Shown: piece by piece, positions 1-8,864 of the stretch | Layout: each line of letters opens with the position of its first letter | How positions within the stretch are numbered: the first letter of the stretch is position 1 | Source: UBA961 sp049317525 | GTDB taxonomy: Bacteria > Bacteroidota > Ignavibacteria > Kapaibacteriales > UBA961 | Length of the DNA: 64,000 bases | Direction of reading: 5' to 3' | Assembly (NCBI GenBank): GCA_049317525.1 | Contig: JBMOIC010000011.1 | Span: 1-64,000, forward strand | Made by a program: the position numbers and the translations under genes | The notes under the pieces: model-generated | Database searches by the model: none | The model's input: only the letters and a program-made list of their open reading frames with translations | What the model was told of the DNA's origin: nothing

Positions 1-1
1 A

Positions 2-1765
2 GTTGCTGCTGATGCAGCAAAAGGTGCAGCTATCTATGTTAAAAATGCTGATGGATTAGATATCTTAGGCAATATCCTCGATGGTGGTAATGAAGATAAT
101 AGCCGCGGTAATAATGGTATCGTACTTGATGGTGCTACTGGCGCAGGTAATTATGTAGAAATTGGAGGCACTGCTGATGGTAATTCAATTGCTCAAACAA
201 CATCTCTTTTTCAGGATAAACAAGTTAAACCTGAATTAGGTTATGGTATTAAAGTATTTGATAAAGCAGGTGGAGCTGTAAATCTTCAAGCTGCAATAAA
301 CTATAATACTATTGGTGATAATAATAGCGGTTGCGCAAGTGGTGCTATTTTTGTTGGCGGTACTTCTGGTGAACTTAAAAATGGTTTAAATCCATTAGTA
401 ATAACTAATAATACAATCAAAGGTGGAAATGCTGCAAATACAAGTAATGCAGTTTCCCCAAGTTTAGGTGCTGCAATTCAAATTGCTACTAGCGTTTATA
501 ACCAACAACCTACTGGTAGTATTGAGATTTCCAATAATACAGTTGGTGGTATTACTGCTGGAGAAGGAAACTCTATGGACTTAGCGATAGGTACATCACC
601 AGATGGTATAGATTCAACTTCAAATGCAGATAATATTGCTATTGATGTACTAAACAATACATTCAGAACACATTCACAAACCATTGCCAATAAATATGAT
701 ATTGCAGATGCACGTCCAAATGCTGGTGCAAATATCCGTAATATCTTCGGTTCTCAAGATGGTTCAACTAATGTAGGAAACCAAATTCCAGGTGAAGGAA
801 TGTCTGGTAATAATACATTTAGCTTTGCTGCTATATTAACAGGTGAAGGAAGTCCTGAAGATTATACCGTAGCAATGTCTCGCACAAAAGATGCTAAAAA
901 ATGGAATACTGGTGAACCAGTTCGTATTAGCCGTATACTAACAAGTCTAAATACAGGTGTTAGATGTGATTCAGCAAATAATACCCTTGAAATGCGTGAA
1001 ACAGCAGGTTATGTTATTGGTAATGAAAATACTTATTGGTCAGAAGATTTTACATTTCCTGATAAGAGAGCTTTATTATTAGGTCCTGCAGGTTCTGGTA
1101 ATACAGTTGATATGCTTGCACCATCAACAGGTGCTTCTGTTCAAACTACCGGACGTCAAAACAAAGATGTTCGTGGTAATATTAGATTCAATGTAATTGC
1201 TGGATCCAATAATGCAGGTAAAGTAAGAGCAACTGAAAATGATAAAGGCGATGTCTATTTACAATTAGCTGCTTCTTCTACTGATAGTCCTGTTACATAC
1301 CGTTATCACGCATCAACTCTTGCTAGTTTAATTCCTGTTACAGGTGATGGAAACAGTACAGCTCGCGCAACAAATATCAAAGCATTGATTGATGATGCTG
1401 ATGATGATGGTTTTACAGCCAATAATTCTTCACGTCGTCGTACTGGTGTATTCCGTGCTGGTAATGGTACTCAATTCACAAAAGAAATTGCAGGTGCTGT
1501 TAGCGGTTCTAATCTACTTGAAGCATATCCTAACCCAGCAAATGGTGAAGTTACTATTAACTTTATTGTTCCTGTTCAAGGCTTTGTATCAGTAGATCTA
1601 TACAATACATTAGGACAAAAAGTTACCGATATTACTAATGGTATGTTCAATGCAGATAGATATTCAGCAAGCTTTAATGTAAGTGATTTACCAAGCGGTA
1701 CTTATCAAGTACGTCTTTCTAATGAATTATTTACTAAATCAACATCAATTGTTGTTACGAAGTAA
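2..1765 (+). CDS. Secreted beta-helical protein with T9SS type A sorting domain (5' end outside window)
   Basis: The reading frame is open from base 2, so the gene starts before the window; about 587 codons are visible. The visible part is rich in Asn, Gly and Thr, with recurring rungs such as ITNNTIKGG, ISNNTVGG and NYNTIGDNN. This is typical of right-handed parallel beta-helix (pectate-lyase-like) surface proteins. The last ~83 residues (from about base 1513) form a T9SS type A sorting domain: YPNPANGE, then YNTLGQKV, LPSGTYQVRL, and a C-terminal IVVTK. By family knowledge this tail directs export through the type IX system, where a PorU-type sortase removes it; a PorU-like gene lies at the right end of this window. 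No enzymatic motif is visible, so the substrate or role (adhesion, glycan binding) is unknown. The internal ATG at 575 is not a start. A terminator follows. Confidence 0.85.
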   Translation, partial: VAADAAKGAAIYVKNADGLDILGNILDGGNEDNSRGNNGIVLDGATGAGNYVEIGGTADGNSIAQTTSLFQDKQVKPELGYGIKVFDKAGGAVNLQAAINYNTIGDNNSGCASGAIFVGGTSGELKNGLNPLVITNNTIKGGNAANTSNAVSPSLGAAIQIATSVYNQQPTGSIEISNNTVGGITAGEGNSMDLAIGTSPDGIDSTSNADNIAIDVLNNTFRTHSQTIANKYDIADARPNAGANIRNIFGSQDGSTNVGNQIPGEGMSGNNTFSFAAILTGEGSPEDYTVAMSRTKDAKKWNTGEPVRISRILTSLNTGVRCDSANNTLEMRETAGYVIGNENTYWSEDFTFPDKRALLLGPAGSGNTVDMLAPSTGASVQTTGRQNKDVRGNIRFNVIAGSNNAGKVRATENDKGDVYLQLAASSTDSPVTYRYHASTLASLIPVTGDGNSTARATNIKALIDDADDDGFTANNSSRRRTGVFRAGNGTQFTKEIAGAVSGSNLLEAYPNPANGEVTINFIVPVQGFVSVDLYNTLGQKVTDITNGMFNADRYSASFNVSDLPSGTYQVRLSNELFTKSTSIVVTK

Positions 1766-1786
1766 AAGCTAGTATATAGTTAAAAT

Positions 1787-1820
1787 AAAAGCCCTTCCGA
1801 ATTTCGGAAGGGCTTTTTTT
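1787..1820 (+). terminator. Rho-independent terminator after the T9SS cargo gene
   Basis: A 10-bp GC-rich stem (1791-1800 with 1804-1813) with a 3-base loop is flanked by A's on the left and a run of T's on the right, 25 bases after the stop codon. The A-rich left flank means it could also terminate transcription from the right, i.e. minus-strand crtI, which ends at 1863. Confidence 0.9.
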
Positions 1821-1862
1821 TATATTAGGACAATATTTAAGTTCGAGAAAATAAAGAGGTAT

Positions 1863-3335
1863 TTAGTATTTTTCTAAAATCATATTAGACACAATTTTAC
1901 CAGAACTCATAACCCCAGGTAAACCAGCGCCAGGATGAGTTCCAGCACCTGCAAAATAAAGATTAGGAATATCTTCACTGATATTGTGTGGACGGAACCA
2001 AGCAGATTGTGTTAAAATAGGTTCTACAGAAAATGCACTTCCTAAATGACTATTTAATGTATCCCTAAAATGTAGTGGAGTTACATAATGTTCACTTACA
2101 ATATGCTTTGATAATTCAGGCATATAATGCTCTTCTAAATAAGAAACTATCTTATCTCTATATTTAGGTCCTTCTGTATTCCAGTCAATATTACCACCTA
2201 AATGCGGTACAGGTGATAAAACATACCAGCAATCACAATTTTCAGGCGCAAGGCTAGGATCTGTAGCAGAAGGCCTATGTAAATACAATGAAAAGTCATC
2301 AGATAATACTTTATTCTTAAATATATCTGTAACTAAATCCTTATATCTTGGACCCATAAGTATTTCATGATGTGCAATAGAATCATACTTTTTATTTGTA
2401 CCAAAGTATAAAACAAAAAGGCTCATTGAATATTGCAGATTATCTATTCTTTTATCAGTATTCTTTTTTCTGAATTTTGATGGAATAAGATGCTTATATG
2501 TATTTGCTAAATCTGCATTGCTAATAATGATAGCTGCATTATAAATTTGCCCAGAGGCAGTTTTTACACCTGTAGCTTTGCCAGTATTATTGTCTATACA
2601 GATTTCTGAAACTTCAGAATTAAAAATAAATGATCCACCTAAATCAGTAAAAAGTTTTGCTAAACCATCTACTAATGCACCCGTGCCACCCATAGCAAAC
2701 CATACGCCCCATCTTTGTTCTAAGATATGAATGAGGGCATAAATAGAAGTTGTCTGAAATGGATTACCACCAACAAGAAGAGGATGAAAACTAAAGACTT
2801 GTCTTAGTCTATCATCTTTAATATAGGTATTTACAAGGGCAGCAACAGATCTATGAGATTGCAAAGCAATCAGATCGGGCAATACTTTTAGCATTGAAGT
2901 AAAATCTGTAAAAGGCTTATCGATTAAATCAAAACCAGTTTTAAAAATCTTTTCAGCAAACTTTATAAACCTGTGATACCCATCTACATCAGGAGGATTG
3001 AATTCTTTAATTTGTTTAAGTATATGTTCTTTATTGCCATTATAATTAAAAACGGAACCATCTTCAAAACGGACATTGTAAAATGGGTCTATAGGGACAA
3101 GATTCACATAGTCGGATGTTTTTTTACCGGCAATTTCAAACAATTCATGAATTAACCAAGGTGCAGTAATGATAGTAGGTCCCGCATCAAAAGAGAAACC
3201 ATCTCTTTTATACGTATAGGCTCTTCCACCGGGTTTATCTAATTTATCAATTATGGTTACATCATATCCATTGGCTTGAAGTCTGATTGCAGCACTTAAT
3301 CCACCAAATCCACTACCGACAACTAGAACTTTCAT
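1863..3335 (-). CDS. crtI: Phytoene desaturase family carotenoid oxidoreductase (CrtI-like)
   Basis: 490 residues, the usual CrtI length. The N-terminus is a dinucleotide-binding fold for FAD (VVGSGFGGLSAAIRL at residues 4-18, then acidic D30 and the PGGRAYTY motif). The C-terminus carries the family signature YFAGAGTHPGAGLPG near residue 460. By family knowledge CrtI enzymes introduce double bonds into phytoene to give neurosporene or lycopene, working at the membrane with FAD. No other carotenoid gene (crtB, crtY) is next to it, so the exact reaction (desaturase, or a related CrtD/CrtO/CruI-like step) is inferred from family resemblance only. It is divergent from the polysaccharide operon across a 200-bp gap. 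I found no clear own promoter; the 1787-1820 hairpin lies just past its stop and may terminate it. Confidence 0.88.
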   Translation of the reverse strand: MKVLVVGSGFGGLSAAIRLQANGYDVTIIDKLDKPGGRAYTYKRDGFSFDAGPTIITAPWLIHELFEIAGKKTSDYVNLVPIDPFYNVRFEDGSVFNYNGNKEHILKQIKEFNPPDVDGYHRFIKFAEKIFKTGFDLIDKPFTDFTSMLKVLPDLIALQSHRSVAALVNTYIKDDRLRQVFSFHPLLVGGNPFQTTSIYALIHILEQRWGVWFAMGGTGALVDGLAKLFTDLGGSFIFNSEVSEICIDNNTGKATGVKTASGQIYNAAIIISNADLANTYKHLIPSKFRKKNTDKRIDNLQYSMSLFVLYFGTNKKYDSIAHHEILMGPRYKDLVTDIFKNKVLSDDFSLYLHRPSATDPSLAPENCDCWYVLSPVPHLGGNIDWNTEGPKYRDKIVSYLEEHYMPELSKHIVSEHYVTPLHFRDTLNSHLGSAFSVEPILTQSAWFRPHNISEDIPNLYFAGAGTHPGAGLPGVMSSGKIVSNMILEKY

Positions 3336-3475
3336 GGTAAAAAAGTATAAATATTAATGAAGAAAACACAATACAATAGAAAATAAAAAACGCTTAAAAC
3401 AGTACGCTAAGTTCCATTTGAATGCGTCATAAGGATATTAATAATATGCAATTTAGGTGTAAAAACAACACTTGT

Positions 3476-3506
3476 TTTGTCACGGCGTCTTCATTGCGTA
3501 TTTTTG
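3476..3506 (+). promoter_or_regulatory. Bacteroidota-type promoter for the polysaccharide operon
   Basis: TTTG at 3476-3479, exactly 19 bases, then TATTTTTG at 3499-3506. This is a 10/10 match to the Bacteroidota primary-sigma consensus TTTG-N19-TAnnTTTG. It predicts transcription starting near 3512 and a short leader of about 25 bases before the rfbB ATG at 3536. Confidence 0.75.
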
Positions 3507-3535
3507 ACCATTATAAATCAAAATAGTAAGACCAT

Positions 3536-4570
3536 ATGTCTGAAACAATAAAACGAACGATTCTAATTACTGGCGGAGCAGGATTTATAGGCAGCAATTT
3601 TATTCATTATCTGCTAAAAGAATATCCTGATTCGCTAAGAATAGTTAATCTAGATGCATTAACATATGCAGGTAATCTTGAAAATCTTCAAGACATTCAA
3701 GATAATCCGCATCATATTTTTGTACATGGCTCTATAGAAGATAAGGATTTGATTAGCAAGTTATGTACAGACTATGCGATAGAGGGTATAATAAACTTTG
3801 CTGCTGAGTCACATGTAGATAGATCTATAGCAGATGCAAAGCCATTTATCGATACTAATATTAATGGAACATTATCTTTATTAACAGTTGCAAAAAATTA
3901 TGGATTACAAAAATTCGTACAAGTTTCAACAGATGAAGTATATGGTTCATTGAGTAGTAATCCAGAAGAAAAGTTTACAGAAGAAACACCATTATCTCCA
4001 AATTCTCCATATTCTGCAGCAAAAGCATCGGCAGATTGTTTTGTTAGGGCCTTTCATCATACCTATGGAATGCATACGGTAATTACTCGTTGTTCTAATA
4101 ATTATGGTCCGATGCAATTCCCAGAAAAGTTAATACCACTTATGATTTTACATGCACAATCAGATAAACAATTACCAGTTTATGGCAATGGTTTACAAAT
4201 ACGAGATTGGATACATGTATTAGATCATTGCAAAGGTGTGTGGATGGCATATCAACATGGAAAATCTGGTGAAGTGTACAATTTTGGTGGTAATAGTGAA
4301 TATGCAAATATTGATGTAGTAAAATTGGTATTAAATCTGCTTGATAAACCCGAATCATTGATTTCTTATGTTAAGGATCGTCCAGGGCATGACCAACGAT
4401 ATGCAATAGATGCATCAAAAGCTTTAAGAGAACTAGGTTGGCAGCCAACTATTACATTTAAGGATGGGCTAAAGCAAACGGTAGAATGGTATATATCACA
4501 TCCGGAATGGTGTTCCCATATTGTAAATGGAGAATATCTAGAATATTATAAAAAGCAATATCAGCAATAA
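3536..4570 (+). CDS. rfbB: dTDP-glucose 4,6-dehydratase
   Basis: 344 residues, the family's normal length. It is an extended short-chain dehydrogenase: NAD-binding TGGAGFIGSNF at residues 13-23, the catalytic region STDEVYG near residue 133, and the YxxxK pair at Tyr159/Lys163. NNYGPMQFPEKLIP and the RDWIHVLDH segment are diagnostic of RmlB/RfbB. It converts dTDP-glucose to dTDP-4-keto-6-deoxyglucose, the branch point to dTDP-rhamnose and other deoxysugars, in the cytoplasm. It is the first gene of the cluster, 30 bases behind a consensus promoter. The usual partners rfbA, rfbC and rfbD are absent from the window, so either they lie elsewhere or the product feeds another sugar. Confidence 0.95.
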   Translation: MSETIKRTILITGGAGFIGSNFIHYLLKEYPDSLRIVNLDALTYAGNLENLQDIQDNPHHIFVHGSIEDKDLISKLCTDYAIEGIINFAAESHVDRSIADAKPFIDTNINGTLSLLTVAKNYGLQKFVQVSTDEVYGSLSSNPEEKFTEETPLSPNSPYSAAKASADCFVRAFHHTYGMHTVITRCSNNYGPMQFPEKLIPLMILHAQSDKQLPVYGNGLQIRDWIHVLDHCKGVWMAYQHGKSGEVYNFGGNSEYANIDVVKLVLNLLDKPESLISYVKDRPGHDQRYAIDASKALRELGWQPTITFKDGLKQTVEWYISHPEWCSHIVNGEYLEYYKKQYQQ

Positions 4571-4606
4571 AGAAATTAACACTTAGAACATACATCTTTG
4601 GATATT

Positions 4607-5968
4607 ATGGCGAAGAATATAAAAAAACAATCGCAGAAATTTTCTACTGAACAATTTCTAGAATCAATCAATAATCATACTATAACAGTTGGAGTTATTG
4701 GCCTTGGCTATGTAGGGTTGCCAATAGCTGTAGAGTATGCTAAATTGGGAATTTCTACAATTGGATTTGATATAGATAATAAGAAAATTGATATACTTCA
4801 ATCTGGTGGAAACTATATTATGGATATAGATTCTACATTAGTTGCTTCTGTGGTAGCAGGAAAGAATTTACAACCTACCACAGACTTTAGTCGATTGGCG
4901 GAATGCGATGTAATATATATATGTGTTCCTACGCCATTTACACCAAATAAAGATCCGGATATATCATATATCATTCAATCTTCAGAAGCAGTAGCGGATT
5001 CATTACGCTTGGGACAACTAATCATATTAAAAAGTACTACATTTCCAGGTACAACAACCAAATATGTACAGCCAATATTAGAAAAAAAGGGATTAATCCT
5101 TGGTAAAGAATATTTCTTGGCATTTTCTCCAGAAAGAATCGATCCAGGTAATACAACATGGCATACAGGAAATACGCCAATTGTTGCAGGTGGTGTCACA
5201 AAATGGTGTACAACCTTGGCATGTGCAGCCCATGGCTTAATCGTTAGTAAAGTAATACCAGTTTCATCTCCAAATGTAGCTGAAATGGAAAAATTATTAG
5301 AGAATATTTTCCGAAGTGTTAATATTGCTTTAGTAAATGAATTAGCCCAGCTTTGTGATAGAATTGGAGTCAATATTTGGGAAGTTGTAGAAGCAGCAGG
5401 AACAAAGCCATTTGGTTTTATGCCATTTTTCCCAGGGCCAGGTATTGGTGGACATTGCATATTGATTGATCCATATTATCTTTCATGGATGGCAAGAGAA
5501 TACGATTTTGAGACAAATTTCATTACTCTGGCTGCAGAAGTAAATGAATCTATGCCATTTTATGTTCGCAGCATGATAGAACGTGAAGTAGCACGCCAAC
5601 CAATTACATTATCTACAGCAAAAGTATTATTACTTGGAATGGCATTTAAAAAAGATGTCGATGATTTAAGGCATTCTCCAGCATTAAAAGTTGCGGAATT
5701 AATGATGCAAGATGGAATCAAAAATGTAAAGTATTTTGACCCATATATACCAACTGTTAAAGTGCATGATAAAGTATTAAAATCTGAAAAGTCGCTTACA
5801 GCAGAAACATTAAAAAATTATGATATAGTAGTGATAACTACAGATCATTCTTGTTATGATTATGAGATGATAGTTAAAAATAGCAAAGTAGTGATAGACA
5901 CCAGAAATGCATGTAAAAATGTAAAAGGCACAAAAAAGAATGTAGTGCTTCTTGGCAGCGGATCTTAA
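4607..5968 (+). CDS. UDP-N-acetyl-sugar 6-dehydrogenase (WbpA/WecC family)
   Basis: 453 residues from the ATG at 4607; an upstream in-frame TTG at 4598 is less likely. The Rossmann motif GVIGLGYVGLP sits near residue 30. SSPNVAEMEKLLENIFRSVN and GPGIGGHC, with the catalytic Cys at about residue 284, identify the UDP-glucose/GDP-mannose dehydrogenase family. Resemblance to the WbpA/WecC branch suggests oxidation of UDP-GlcNAc or UDP-ManNAc to the uronic acid with NAD+. The next gene is a UDP-GlcNAc 2-epimerase, which together would give UDP-ManNAcA. One oddity is Leu after GGHCI, where most relatives have Pro; the catalytic residues are intact. It starts 36 bases after rfbB and ends 9 bases before wecB. 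Confidence 0.9.
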   Translation: MAKNIKKQSQKFSTEQFLESINNHTITVGVIGLGYVGLPIAVEYAKLGISTIGFDIDNKKIDILQSGGNYIMDIDSTLVASVVAGKNLQPTTDFSRLAECDVIYICVPTPFTPNKDPDISYIIQSSEAVADSLRLGQLIILKSTTFPGTTTKYVQPILEKKGLILGKEYFLAFSPERIDPGNTTWHTGNTPIVAGGVTKWCTTLACAAHGLIVSKVIPVSSPNVAEMEKLLENIFRSVNIALVNELAQLCDRIGVNIWEVVEAAGTKPFGFMPFFPGPGIGGHCILIDPYYLSWMAREYDFETNFITLAAEVNESMPFYVRSMIEREVARQPITLSTAKVLLLGMAFKKDVDDLRHSPALKVAELMMQDGIKNVKYFDPYIPTVKVHDKVLKSEKSLTAETLKNYDIVVITTDHSCYDYEMIVKNSKVVIDTRNACKNVKGTKKNVVLLGSGS

Positions 5969-5977
5969 GAGAAATAC

Positions 5978-7087
5978 ATGAAAAGAATACTATCTGTTGT
6001 GGGAGCCCGACCCAATTTTATGAAAGTAGCTCCGATTCACCGAGCTTTTCAACAATACTCTCCAGAATTCGAGCATTGTATTGTGCATACTGGCCAGCAT
6101 TATGATGCAGCTATGAGTGATGCATTTTTTACAGATTTATCAATGCCTGCACCAACTGTATTCCTTGGCATAGGCGGTGGAACACATGCTGCACAAACAG
6201 CCAGAATAATGGTAGAATTCGAGAAAACATGTCTAGACTTGCAACCAGATTTAGTAATTGTAGTTGGAGATGTAAATTCTACAATAGCATGCGCTTTAAC
6301 TGCTGTAAAATTAGGAATTCCAACAGCACATGTAGAAGCAGGATTAAGAAGCTATGATAGAAAAATGCCCGAAGAAATTAATCGAATAGCCACAGATTCA
6401 ATTTGTGATTATTGGTTTACAACAGAGGAAAGTGGTACTGATACACTTCTTAATCAAGGTTGTGATAAGGATAAAGTATTCTTTGTTGGCAATACAATGA
6501 TTGATTCTTTGCAGTATGCAATGCCAATGGTACAAAATTCAACGATTTTACAAGATATTGGCATTCAGAAAAAAGAATATGCATTGGTAACCATGCACCG
6601 TCCCAGCAATGTAGATGAACCAGAACAATTATCAGCATTAATGAACATTCTGGCAGAATTATCTAATCAAAAAGCAATAGTATTTCCGGTACATCCTAGA
6701 ACCAAACAGAAATTACAAGAATATGGCTTAATGCATATTTTGACAACTCATCCTGCTTTACATCTAATATCACCGCAAGGTTATATTAATTTTGTAGCAT
6801 TAATGAACAATGCAGATTTTGTACTTACAGATTCAGGCGGCATTCAAGAGGAAACCACTGTTCTTGGCATCCCATGTATAACAGCCAGAACAAGCACAGA
6901 AAGACCAATTACAGTATCTTTAGGAACAAATATTCTTATAGATCCATCTCCAGAGTCTATTCATAAAGCACTTCATCAAATGATGAATGAACCAAGAAAA
7001 ATTGGACATATACCCCCATTATGGGATGGAAAAGCAGCTGAAAGAATAGCATCGATAATTGTATCACACTCCCTGTATAAACAATGA
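5978..7087 (+). CDS. wecB: Non-hydrolysing UDP-N-acetylglucosamine 2-epimerase
   Basis: 369 residues, standard length. Family motifs run in order: VVGARPNFMKVAP at the N-terminus, HTGQHYD, GDVNST, HVEAGLRS, MPEEINR, HPRT, and TDSGGIQEE near residue 285. The fold is GT-B. It interconverts UDP-GlcNAc and UDP-ManNAc in the cytoplasm. Placed directly after the UDP-sugar dehydrogenase, it most likely supplies UDP-ManNAc for oxidation to UDP-ManNAcA, a common capsule and enterobacterial-common-antigen-type building block. The stop overlaps the next start (ATGA, 7084-7087), so translation is probably coupled to the export gene. Confidence 0.95.
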   Translation: MKRILSVVGARPNFMKVAPIHRAFQQYSPEFEHCIVHTGQHYDAAMSDAFFTDLSMPAPTVFLGIGGGTHAAQTARIMVEFEKTCLDLQPDLVIVVGDVNSTIACALTAVKLGIPTAHVEAGLRSYDRKMPEEINRIATDSICDYWFTTEESGTDTLLNQGCDKDKVFFVGNTMIDSLQYAMPMVQNSTILQDIGIQKKEYALVTMHRPSNVDEPEQLSALMNILAELSNQKAIVFPVHPRTKQKLQEYGLMHILTTHPALHLISPQGYINFVALMNNADFVLTDSGGIQEETTVLGIPCITARTSTERPITVSLGTNILIDPSPESIHKALHQMMNEPRKIGHIPPLWDGKAAERIASIIVSHSLYKQ

Positions 7088-8850
7088 TTACTCGATTAAC
7101 AGAATATTTAATCAAAAAAAGCATACTAAACCTTATACTGTTATTATGTATTGGATATACGGCAGAATCACAAGTAATGGGCTCTTCAAGTGATTTTGAT
7201 ATGACTAAGCTTATGCAGCAAAATGCTCCTTCTGGTTCGGAATTATTAAGAACAGAATTATTACCTTCTGATAATATAGTAGATCCTATAACTTATAGAG
7301 TAGGCCCCGGAGATGTATTATCAATTCAAATACTTTCTGGAAATGCAACCGAACAATATATATCTATTACACCAGAAAACTCTGTATTAATCCCAAGAAT
7401 TGGTGAAGTATCTTTATTAGGCAAAACATTGTCTCAAGCAAAAGATACAATTATCACAGTAATGAAAAATAGAAATCCCCAAGCTACTATAACAGTGATG
7501 TTAAGAAAAAGTAGAACATTATATATAAGCATCAAAGGAAATATTAGATTTCCAGGAACATATACAGTTCCTGCTTCTATGCGAGTTTCTACAATTATAC
7601 GATTAGCTAATCAACCACCAAAATCAGCTGCTCAAAATACAATGGGTGGAACATCAGCACAAATAGATCAATCTAAAGAACTTAATGCAATAGAAGCACA
7701 AAAATCAGTATTAAAAGCTGGTACTATGTCCGCTGGAGAAGATCTACCATCCTTTGTAGCAAGAAATATCAGCATTCTTCATACTGATGGAAGCGCCCAC
7801 AATGTCGATTTAGAAAAATCTATAACAGAAGTGCGCAATAATTTAGATCCAACACTGCGAGAAGGGGATCAAATATATGTGCCATTCGAAAAACCTGGTT
7901 ATGCTACAATTGCAATAGCCGGTGCCGTAAGAAGGCCGATCACCATTGCATATAAACAAGGTGATAAAGCATCTATGCTATTAAAACTTGGATATGGATT
8001 CACCGAAGATGCTAATGTAAATGAAGTATATCTAGATCAGGGTGGCCAGCAAACCAAGATTCCTATTCAATCTGATGGTACTTTATCTAAAGATATAGAT
8101 ATTGTGCCCGGAGCTGTAATAGTTGTGAGGTCTAATAATATCTTGGCAACAGGATTTAAAACCGGTGTGGCAGAGCTAACAGGGGCAATACAAAATCCTG
8201 GAGCCTATACAATCAAAGCAGGAATAACAACATTAAAAGATATCATAGAGCAAGCTGGTGGAATAACAGATAAAGCATATTTGCCATTGGCTTATATTGT
8301 TAGACGCGAAAAGCAAGAACCAGCATCTAATGAACCAAGATTTCGTGCAATGATGGGTATGCAATTTACAGATCTAAAAGCTGAAGATACGATGCGTTAC
8401 TTAATGCATTCTATGTACAGAAAACCATCTGTAGCATGCGATTTCACAAAAGCATTTTCTGGTTCAGAAAAAGATAATGTATTAATAGAAGATGGTGATA
8501 TCATTGTTATGCCAGAGAATCCACAAAGAGTATATGTTTATGGTCAGGTTAATAATCCAGGCTATGTTACATTTGTTTCTGGAAAAACAATGGATTGGTA
8601 TATACAACAAGCCGGTGGTTATGCAGCAGGTGCCGATGAAGATCTAACAAGAATTATCAAAGGCCGCTCTAAAATATGGGTGGAAGGTGATAAAAAAGAC
8701 GTATTTGTAGAATCTGGTGACGAAATATATTGCGCCCCACCTTCTCAAAGGCCCCCAGGATATGAATATCAATATTATAGCTTTCTTATTACCGCAATTG
8801 GTGGTTTAGTTGCAACATTAAATGTTGTTTACTATGCATTTATACGATAA
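7084..8850 (+). CDS. Polysaccharide export protein with SLBB domains (Wza-like)
   Basis: 588 residues. The N-terminus is a signal-type hydrophobic segment (about residues 11-29). A Poly_export domain starts at YRVGPGDVLSIQI (about residue 71). At least three SLBB-type modules follow, recognisable by recurring G(A/N)I..PG.YT..AG... patterns (for example IAIAGAVRRPIT, ELTGAIQNPGAYTIKAG, VYVYGQVNNPGYVTFVSG). The protein ends with one hydrophobic helix (about residues 565-587), as in Wza, where this segment crosses the outer membrane. At nearly 600 residues with extra SLBB repeats it is longer than E. coli Wza, as is common in Bacteroidota. No lipobox Cys is evident. It overlaps wecB by 4 bases. 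Confidence 0.85.
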   Translation: MITRLTEYLIKKSILNLILLLCIGYTAESQVMGSSSDFDMTKLMQQNAPSGSELLRTELLPSDNIVDPITYRVGPGDVLSIQILSGNATEQYISITPENSVLIPRIGEVSLLGKTLSQAKDTIITVMKNRNPQATITVMLRKSRTLYISIKGNIRFPGTYTVPASMRVSTIIRLANQPPKSAAQNTMGGTSAQIDQSKELNAIEAQKSVLKAGTMSAGEDLPSFVARNISILHTDGSAHNVDLEKSITEVRNNLDPTLREGDQIYVPFEKPGYATIAIAGAVRRPITIAYKQGDKASMLLKLGYGFTEDANVNEVYLDQGGQQTKIPIQSDGTLSKDIDIVPGAVIVVRSNNILATGFKTGVAELTGAIQNPGAYTIKAGITTLKDIIEQAGGITDKAYLPLAYIVRREKQEPASNEPRFRAMMGMQFTDLKAEDTMRYLMHSMYRKPSVACDFTKAFSGSEKDNVLIEDGDIIVMPENPQRVYVYGQVNNPGYVTFVSGKTMDWYIQQAGGYAAGADEDLTRIIKGRSKIWVEGDKKDVFVESGDEIYCAPPSQRPPGYEYQYYSFLITAIGGLVATLNVVYYAFIR

Positions 8851-8864
8851 GGAAAGAATATAAA

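Noticed and set aside
575..577. ATG at 575 as a start of the first gene
   Set aside because: The frame is open to the left edge with the same beta-helix repeats upstream, so it is an internal Met.
3519..3549. A crtI promoter on the minus strand
   Set aside because: CAAAATA with CAA 23 bases away fits loosely, but overlaps the rfbB start and gives a long leader; likely chance in AT-rich DNA.
4975..5460. 161-codon open frame on the minus strand inside the UDP-sugar dehydrogenase gene
   Set aside because: It is antisense to a fully conserved enzyme, has no recognisable domain and no ribosome site; a shadow of AT-rich codon use.
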